Positions 45,834 through 56,400 of a DNA stretch of 64,000 nt are shown here, piece after piece. Numbering within the stretch: the first letter of the stretch is position 1; every line of letters begins with the position of its first letter. The DNA lies in the NCBI GenBank assembly GCA_016801845.1, contig CM028924.1, forward strand, positions 12,051,825-12,115,824. Direction: 5' to 3'. Under the pieces are notes generated by a model, which saw only the letters and a list, made by a program, of their open reading frames with translations, made no database searches and was not told the origin of the DNA. Made by a program: the position numbers and the translations under genes. The stretch comes from Polydactylus sextarius. Taxonomy: Eukaryota; Chordata; Actinopteri; Polynemidae.

Positions 45834-47309
45834 TGCAAACGAGAAGAGGGGAAAAAGAAGAAGGTTAAAAAGGATAAGTAAATCAGCCTACGTGGATTTA
45901 TTAGTGATGTGACTCTCACCATGAGGATAAGCGATAGTAGTAGCACAGGTCTTGGAGGTGGCAGCAGCAAGCATCATCCCCAAAAAATCAGAAGGATCTT
46001 TGGACATCTCCTCATCCTCATCCATGTTTTGCGGTGCTTTGGCCTCTAAGAGGCGTCGTTTGATGTTTTCATAAATCACAAAGTGGATCACAGTCTCTGA
46101 GATGCCAGCATAGGATGCCGTCATTCCCTTATAGAAGCCTCGCAGTCCGTCCTTCTTATACACTCGCCGCATACACTCCAATGCACTCATCCTGCACTCA
46201 CCTCGATTCCTGAGCACAAACAAGCAGACAAACAAACAAAAAAGACACTGCTAAATGCCACTGACAGTTATCACTGGCCCAATGTTGAAACTACAGCAGA
46301 CTATGACGGGGCACTACAGTCTCGTCAATGTATGGGAAACACTACCTGAAGCAATTTGAATAAGGGAATAAGGGCGAGGGATTGCTCTCTCCATGTTCAG
46401 CTACCGTCTCTCCTTTCTCTGTCTCTCCTCTCTGACCGACTGCAGGTAAGTGACAGTTTTGTGTGGATAATAACCGGCTTTCGTGTCAGAGGTCAGCACA
46501 AAAATGGCCCAAAATGCATTTTTTTGTTATCGGCCAAAAGACTTTTATCACTGAAACAACACAGCCAAAACAGGATGTTGTGATGCTGCAAGCAAAAACC
46601 GTGGCCAGCACAGGCTTGTCCAGAAAGGCCAACATGTCTGTGGTGTGGATGTATTTCAATATATCTGAGAAAGACCCACGGATAGTGATTTGCAAAATAT
46701 ATAATGCTGAAATTTCAAGAGGTGGTGCTTCTTCTGCAAAGAATTTCTCCACATCAGGTTTAATTTATCACCTGAAATCCAAACATCCCGATCGCTATGC
46801 TGAATATGAGAGGAATGTGGCACAGAAAAGTCCCACTCCATTTGTGGCGGACACTTTTGAAAAGGCAAGGAAGTTTCCCAGTGATGGTGCCAAGGCATAA
46901 CACAAAAGATTACAGAATTCATTTCCTGAGATGATCACCCGTTCTTTGCCGTAGATGATGTGGGATTTCATAAGCTGATCGAGCACATTGAGCCCCATAA
47001 TGCCATGCTGAGCATCACCGCTGCCTTCTTCTGCACTTTGTCCACCACCTGGTTGGCCAAAAGCTGTTTGTCAGTCTGGAAGGTTAAGTCCCAAAGAACC
47101 TTGGCTCTGCTGTTCTCAGCCACCTTCTGTGGCACGTCCCATTGGGATTTGGGTTCTTCTATTCCATACTGGGTACAGATGGTCCTGTACACTATTCCAG
47201 CTACCTGATTGTGCCTCTCAATGTGCGCTGACCCGGCTAGCATCTCCTGCTACTATGTGCTGGACTGTCCGCAGGGCATCTTTCCAATTATATATATTTT
47301 ACAATTTAA

Positions 47310-47366
<57 letters not shown>

Positions 47367-47428
47367 TATATATATAGATATATAGACAGAGAGAGAGAGA
47401 GAGATAGATAGATAGATAGATAGATAGA

Positions 47429-47473
<45 letters not shown>

Positions 47474-50400
47474 TATTATGAGTTAGGAAGGATAATTTTC
47501 AGTCATTCTCAAAACAGACAAAATATGAAATATTCCCACTGTAGTGTCATGTTTACCTTGCATCCAGCTGTAGACGGGTCTTTATAAGCCATATTGGATT
47601 AGTTGCTGTGATGGCTGTAAAACCTGCAGAGAAAAACAACGCCACAATTACATTTTATTCAAAATCCAGAAAAGTTCTGACAAAAATATCTTTTTAGTAA
47701 AGCTGCACTTATGTTGAGTAAATGAAAGCAATGTAATTATGTTGTTTTAACAATTCACATTCACATGGACAGTTTAGAGAGAGAGAGAAAGCCAGCCAGC
47801 TTTAAAATAACAATGGCCGAGAGTAGAGGTGTCAAACCTATTCAACAAAGGGCCGTGTGGCTGCAGGTTTTTATTCCAACCAAGCAGCAGCACCAGACTT
47901 GACTCATTTAATTAACTGTTCTCAGTCTTCACATAGTTGATTGGTCAAACTGTGTTCTCTGGACTGGTTGGAACAAAAACCTGCAGCCACGCAGGCCTTT
48001 GTGGAATAGTTTGACTTAGATGATGAGAGAGGAGGGAAATGTGCGGAAGAACAAAGAGAAAGAACAAACAAGCGGTTAACAAAAAAAAAAAAAAACCAAT
48101 CTGTGGTGAGTACTCACAAAGACCAAAATAACTGCAGGTAGAGATTCCAGTCTAACAACAAGGGACTGTATTGGAGCTTAGTGTGATTATCAAAATGATT
48201 TGATGATTTCTTAAGACTCATTTATGCTCCCTTTACATACGTATGTATGTCTGTTTCTATTCTATACATTGTCAAACGTCAGGGCCTTTATACTCCCCAT
48301 GTGTACTTTACGTTTGCATGGTTGTTTAGCAATGCATCCACTAGAGGGAGTACAGAGTTCAGAGCTCCAACATAAGTTTCAAACAATAACAAACATGGTG
48401 ACAGTGAAGGAGATCACAGTGCACATTGTAAGAAAGAGATAAAAAGACAAAGCACAGTAGACGGTGGTGGTCTGTGTGGCCGTTAAATAAATCACAACAT
48501 GTGGATGGAGATTTCTGTTGTCTTCTTCTCTCTGAGCTTCCTCTCGCTGGTCGTACTTGAGCGAGACTGTGCAACACTGCCCCAACGATTTCTGGTGCTG
48601 CTACTCTGTTTGCTGCGTATTGCTACGGATCAGTAACCTCTCTGACAAAATTATGCACATAATGAACACAGAAGACAGATGAAATGCTCCGGCCATATGT
48701 GTGCCCTGCATAGAGCATAAATGGGCCTTTAAATGTACCATGTGACCCTTTAGAAGAGCCTGCTCCCTAAGTTGAGAACTAAATTAGTTAACTTTATGTG
48801 TTTTTCCAACTCGATCAGCTGTAAAATACTACTTACACACTGATACATCACCATAGAGAGTAGAAGTGAAATCAGAAATTACATGAAATCCTTTTTAAAT
48901 TCTCACTGTCACTATAGAACACTACAGTATGTTGCTGCATGGCTTGCCTTTGTGTGTGTGTGTGTGTAAACAATCTTAATTAAATACTATTTTTATACTT
49001 TATTTAAGTATAAAAATAGTAAGTATAAAAACATTTTTTTTTACTTAAATTAGTTTCCTATAACAAAACATGTTTCCCATACACCCTACATGTTTGTTTA
49101 ACAGGTGAAATGTACAACAGGAATCATCCATAATATAACGTTCTGCTGGGAAACCTCGGGTCTTGACATCCATCTGAAGGTGACATAAAAATACATAAAT
49201 AAATAAAAACTAGACCAAAATACACACACCCTTGGCGATGGCACTCTCTGACAGCAGCCCCAGTATGTGACAAAGAGCACAAGGTGTTGACTGAGCCTCT
49301 AAGAAAATGGGCCAGATCCAGACCACAGGAAGGGTCTGATGTCTCCGCAATAAGATGCAGGTGGTTTTAATGTTGTAGCTGATTGTTGCATTTCTAATCA
49401 TTGAAATATACTTAATTCTCTTTTTACTAGGATAGTTTTACATTAGAGTACGTGTACTTTTATTTGGATATACAGAGACATTAAAAAATCTAATGTTATC
49501 AACATTTTAACCAGCCATGACAGAGGTCAGCTCTAGCCCTGCTCTGTACACTACACATCAGGGTACAGACCAGTACAATGTTCTCAGATTCAGATGTAAA
49601 CTTGCACATGCACTTACAATGGCACTTATAGAAGTAGAAACAGAAGAATGTCAACTGAGACAGTGCAGATTAATCACAGCTTGGTCACAGACATACTGAC
49701 AAATGCTGACCTTGTATGAGTTGTTGAAAAATCTCATGTCAGGAGAGTACATTGAGCTGGGCAAACTTTGGATTATACTTTTGAAGGAAACACTTTGGAG
49801 AAACTTTTAAATACTTTTTAAATACTTTTATTCCACTACTTTTAAAGTGCTGCAGTTTGCTGGTTTAGCAGCACAAAGAGCAGAGCGAGTCTGGCACAAC
49901 TTTTGGATTTTAACCTACTTCAGATTTTAACCCGGACTAAGAGGCTGTCAACCCAAACTGAATGATAGGGCAAGCAGGACAGACACAACCCGGTACAATC
50001 TGTAAACTGCAAGGAGTGTAAGCAGCTAAATCAAATGATCAAAGGCCAGCAGGATGGCTATTAAGACAGCACCTTTGCCCCATCCACAACCTCTAAACTC
50101 TCTGTACAACAGGTAAGAGCCACTGACTACACCCAGGAGAACAAATGACACTGGTAGTGTAAAAGAAAAGGCTAAAAGAAGAATGAACCCCAAACCTAAT
50201 GCTGCAAACAGGGACATTAACATAAAAACTTATCACAGAGCTGCTGTTAAGACTGCTAAACCTACACCTGACCCAGATACTCTTTTGACTGGAGATGCTA
50301 TGACGAAGCATGTAAAACTGGCCAAAATAGAAAATCTGTGTCTAGACACAGATTTTCTAAACACATCTGTCAAGGAACAGAAAACTACTGCCAACCATCA

Positions 50401-53400
50401 CCACCACACTGAAGATCATCATCCACACTGGATCCTTTGACATTGTGTGTAAGAAAACTGGTACTGAGGATCATTTTCAGTCTGATGGTTTGCACCCAAA
50501 CCGCAAAGGGACCAGACTACTTGGAGCCAACCTGCGTCATGCTGTTGAGACACAGCATCTACACAAATATCTCTGGATAAACACGAAGGACAGCACAGAT
50601 ACTACAGTCACCACCCGCACCCCCCACCCCTCCACCCCAAGGAGGGAGACACGGCAACTCCCCACAAGGCAAACAGCAAACAGTAGAGGAAGCCTGACAT
50701 ACCACGACCCCTCTTCTTGTCAGACAACCAGCAATGAGGAGGACAGCAGCCACAGTGGCACCCCCTCAACAGTACTTGTCCCTCTACTGCACATTACAGA
50801 AGGGGTTAAAATGACTGTCACTGGCATCACCAACAACTTCAGACACCTGGCTGAGCAATACACAGAGGATAGCGGTTGAACCGGGGACCCAAGAACCCTT
50901 CCCCCTGCAAATACCATCACCGATTAAGCAGTTTGTTGATACAGCCAAACAGAAGCTTGATGAACTTGACAAATTACTTGTCAAAACAAAAAACGGAGAT
51001 AGGACCTCACTAAACATACCGGCAATCTTAAATAGCTTGTCCTCCAAACTACAGTTTTTATCAGTCTGACAGACAAAACATCTTCTCCTCACAACTTGTT
51101 TTGAAAGTCATTGAACTGGGTGAATTCACTTGTTACATTATATCGACCACCAGAACACTCACCAGTCTTTATACAGGAGTTCTCTGAACTGATCTCACTC
51201 CATGTTACTGGTTATGATAATGTGATTCTAAACGGACACCTGAACATTCACTTTAATAAGACAAATGATTTCAAAACTATAGAGATCACAAACCTACTAA
51301 ACAGCTTTGCACTCACTCAACATGTACTTGGTCCGACTCATCAACATAGTAATACCCTAGACTTAGTGATAACAACTAAGTTAAACATCAGCAATATCAC
51401 AGTGACTGAATTGCCTCTGTGACCATCACTGTGTGTGCTTTGATGCTGAGATAACCTTAACTAGAACTAAAAAAGTCCTGGTCCAAAGGAGGATTTTAGA
51501 CGATAAAGCTGAAGCTGCATTTTCTGATCTTATGAGATCATTCAAGCCATACAGTCATGGCTGCTCTCTAAACAACATAGTAGCAAATCTTAATGGTACA
51601 CTGTCATCTGTGTTAAACAGTCACCCCAATAAAGTCACCCCAATGGATGAGCAATAATTTCTTGAAATTAAATGAGGATAAAACTGAGATCCTCTTTGTC
51701 TTCCCCTAAAACAAAAAGACAATCGCTGCTCAATAATCTGAGGAAGTTAACTGAGTGAATAGAACCTGAGGTCACAATCTTGATGTCATTTTAGATCCTG
51801 ATCTCAGCTTTAGTTCACACATCACCAAAGTGACAAAAACATCATTTTAATACCTCAGAATCATAGCAAAAGCACAGCCAAAAAGCTAATTTATGCCTTC
51901 ATCTCAAGCAGACTAGATTACTGCAATGCACTTTTTACTGGCCTTTCAAAAAAAAGCCACTGACAGACTTCAGCTCATCTGAAACGCTGCAGCAGAAAAA
52001 GTGAGGGAAACAGAAGACTTTTGTGTGTACACAGAAGGTATTACAGTTTGAAGTAATTAAAAAGTCCTTCAAATCAAACAAATCATACACAACACAAACT
52101 AGTTCTGCCACTGCTTGTGTTCAACTTGTAAAGACAAACTATAGCATTTTCAGACCTACAGGCCTAACAATGCTATTCATCCAACCAGATGAGCACTGAA
52201 TCAGAGCAGTTTATATACTCAGTGTGTTCACTAAATTTGATGTTAAATAGAAATGGGATGGATAACACTATGTTACTTCAGATATATAATTACCTGCCAT
52301 TCCAGCTGACACCATATGTACCTGTGTGGAGTCAGGTTCCAACACACCGTTCAGTTTCTCTTTGGCAGTAGAGTAAGCAGCAAAGTAGATTGCTCTGTTT
52401 GAGGTGAAAGAAAATAAAGGTCATTATGTGCTATGCTTTTAACAGGCAAAACAATTTCTATAGGAAATGTAGAGCTAATTGGTCTCAGTCTGCTATGTAC
52501 CTCCAGTGTAGCTTATTAATTACACAAGTAAACATACACTAAACAATACTATCATCATGTCAGTTTCAGCTTAATGAGCCGTCTCAGTAAATCAGCCTGG
52601 TTAAACAACAAGGCTATTTATTATAAAAGCACATCTTCATTTGTTTTCTCTAATTAAGAAGCTCAAAAAGGTCACGACCATATTGATGTTTAAATACATA
52701 TCACTCTTCCTTTTTACTCCTCTACCAACAATAGCACAGTATACTACACTGTCTGGCTGAGCTATAAAATTAGTCATTAGTCACATTATTTAACAGTGTT
52801 CGTCTATGTGGTCATCTTTGAATCTGTATCACTACTCACAAGGCCTTGTTGTTTTCATTTCCACTGATCTGCACTCGTTAATTCAGGTAGGAACTTAACT
52901 AAACACTAAAAAATGCCTAGCGCGGGCACCAGCACAGCCATTAGTCACCACTTTGCTCCCATCATTACCACCAAGGGTAAATTGAGAGCATGATGGTTGT
53001 ATGTAACTACCAAATTGCAGTCAGAGTACTGCAAGTGCAATGCTGTTCCCAAAATGTGGCTGTCGTTGCCATGTTTCCAAAAGGGCACATCACCATCCAG
53101 TGAGCAGACAGAGACTGCTGAGAAAGCCATGAAGATGCAGAGGAGCTAAATGGTTGTTGATGTCTAGATTTAAACACTAGTAGAAATCCTTCTATTATAT
53201 TGTATTAATCTGCAGAGCAATAATAACACTAAATTAGCAAGATTCTTTCCAATCATCGTTTAGTTGAAGATATTCACTATTTCTTGAATATCATTGAATT
53301 ATCTTGACAATGGCACCGTTAGTAGCATTAAGAGCTCTATCGTTCCCATCAACATGATACACTATGTTAAGAATATAATAAAGCTGACAGGAGGGGGGCG

Positions 53401-56400
53401 GTTACCTGGAGGGGGCCACGCCAACCAAGTTTGGCCCCAAACCTCTGAAGAGTGAACGAGGTCCTTCTTTTTCCAATATCAATCTGAGAATGAAACACAC
53501 AGACAAAAATATATTATGTTACAATTCTTCCATCTGGGAGCTGTAGATGCCTTCTCATCCGATTTCTGATTATCTAAAGTACAGTGCAAAAGTATCTGGT
53601 GACACTATTCATATGTGTGAGGGTTTATATGGCCTTTTAAAATTACAAAGCCAATTATCCCAAATTGTGTTGTAGACATTCATGTCCTTATGTCCTGTTT
53701 TTTCTGTTCCATTTGTTCCCCTTGCACCAGAAACAAGCCGTGGTGTAAACTTCTATATGAATAACAGTATAATTGAAGGTGTAACTTGCTATTGAATCTG
53801 CTTAACATTCTCTACCAATAACCCTTTCAGAATCTGAAGACTGTCTGACCTTTCTTCTCCTTCCTTCCTAGCAAAAACTAGTTGGAATCTAAGAACACAA
53901 AAATTGTCAACAGTTAGGTGTCAGTTGTTTTTCCACTTTAAAACTTTTGCATTATTGAGCAATACCACCTGGTTTTGGGGACACAAACAACATACTCAAA
54001 TAAGGGCAAATATTTTCCAGTTGAACAAGTTTCAGTATATGTTACAGCTGTTTTTTTTCTTTTCAAAAACGTTTTAAATGCTTTACAAAAAAATAAGATG
54101 TTACCTAAATGCAGAACAGCATGAGATGCATAAGCCCATTCATTGTGGTTTATGTAGCTCAGAAAAGGCAGATGTGTTCCTATCACCTAAGCTGTGTGCT
54201 GGCAACGTCACATTTTCACTTAATAAGACTAAAAGCTGAAGGAGCCGACCAGATAAACATTTAGAAATTTTCACAAGGTGATCACACTGATTTATGGTTA
54301 GATGACCATGTCCATGCTTACATTTTTTACATTTTTTTTTGACATTAGTGTTTCTTTCAAGCTGTTGATGTCACTATATGAACTAATCTGAATTTGTCAG
54401 TGAGTCTACCAGCATTTAGCTGCAGCTTTGTTTTATAACAGCAGTTTTAGAAAATACTATAATATATTTAGTTGTGAATATACGGTCATGGAAAAAATTA
54501 TTAGACCACTCTTGCTTTCTTCATTATCTTGTCCATTTTAATACCTTGGACCGCTAAAGGTATATTATGCCCAAAAGCTTTTTTTTTTTTTTTTACTGTT
54601 TTTAGCAGTACAGTGTCTTAGCTATTGATGTAAGAACTTAAGTGATTTTGGTATCAAGAAAACCATAGAAAATGGCTCGATAACAGCTCTTAAATTAAAC
54701 TCTTATGAGCTATTTTTGTTGTTATTGTTCTATTTGTCCAAACAAATGTACCTTTAGTTATACCAGGCATTACATAAAGAAACTGTAGAAAACAAGGGTG
54801 GTCTAATAAGTTTTTCCATGACTGTATATAGCCCACCTACACACCAAAGTTATAGATATTAAAACATACTCTTCTAACAGACTTCCAAGAGGTGGAGAAG
54901 GCTTTCATAACAGACACACAGAGCTATCTGAAATAAAATATTTATGAAAATCTAATATGATTTAGAAAGGTTATGAAATTTCCTGTTTGGCTTAAGCAAA
55001 TGATGTGTGTTCTTGTGTGTAAGTTCCTTAAAATTTGAGGTTGTGGAGAAGGGCTTCAGGGAGTGGTTGGTCATGTCAGGAGTACATCAGCCCAATCAAA
55101 CAACAACAGCAACAGCACATGGTGCCTGTTTAAGAAGGAACTATAAAGGCTCATTTATTCTCCCTTTATGTACATAAATAGGTACGTCCGTTTCAATTGT
55201 TGTCAAACGTCACTTCCTTTATACCCATGTGTACTTTATGTTGGCTGGGTTGTTTAGCGATGCATCCACTAGAGGACAGCGCCGAGTGCAGAGTTCCAAA
55301 CTCCGACATAAGTTTCACACAATAACAAACATGGCGGCTTTGAAGGATATAACAGCGCGCATGCTGAGAAAGCAATAAAAAGAGGCAGTGCAGTAGACGG
55401 TGTTTGTGGGGCTGTTAAATAAATCACGGCATGTGGTCGGAGATTTCTGTTGTCTTCTTTGTTACTCCTGCTGGTCACACAAGAGTTACACTGCGAAACA
55501 CTGCCCTGACCATTTGTGGTGGTATTGCTCCATTTGCTGCATACTGCTATGCATCTGTAAGCTCAGTATATGTATGTATATGCTGAGCAGAGCACAAATG
55601 AGTCTTAACTCTGCATTCAAACTTCTCTGGTAGAGCAGGGACACAGAAAAATAGGCTCTATATACATAATTTAGTCAACACATGGACTATGATACTGTGG
55701 TTGACCAGTGTACATGAGCGCCTCAAATAACTGACCATAGGCTTACTGAAGTTTATGTTTCAGCAAAATCTTGCATGATGTACAGAGAACACATACTGTA
55801 TGTAAGACGTGGAAGTTGCACAAGTGTGATCGTGATGAATGATTACCCACTTGAGACAGTTTAGGGGACCTGGTGGGGACATACGGGCCACACTGGCCCC
55901 ATCGACGGTACTGAGCTGAACCTCAGACACATAGAGGGTGATGGAGGATGACTGCAGACGGGTCTTCACTACTTCCAGTGGACATGTCAGTATGGCTCCT
56001 ACAGTGCCCCCACATCTGGCAGGAAAAGAGGGATGGAAAAGGTGGAAGTGAGATGGCAAACAATCACCAGTCTCAGTTGACAGCAACAACATTCAACATT
56101 CTAAATGGAAAATGTGTAATTTTATATTTCCCTGCATAAACAGATAATGGTTTGGTTAGTGGAATTCTGATTCTCCCTGAAATGTAGAGAAAGAATAACA
56201 CAGTGTGCGTACAGTGAAAACTGGTAAGGAATGCTTTGTGTTTCTTGGGGAACAACGGGCTTCTGTTCAGTGCCACATTCCAAACTCACGGATGTATGTG
56301 TTTTCAGACATGAATTTATCAAATAGGGCTCAAATGACAACAAAATGTTACTATCTTTTGTTTTAGCATGTCTGATCACCATTTGAACCATACTGTTTGT

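Noticed and set aside
46968..47243. A novel host gene on the - strand at 46968-47243
   Set aside because: The text is that of a LINE with a restriction-like endonuclease and it is broken on both sides.
50445..50879. A novel 144-residue gene with a Thr/Pro/Ser-rich tail
   Set aside because: The DGLHPNRKG block identifies it as LINE ORF1, and ORF2 pieces follow.
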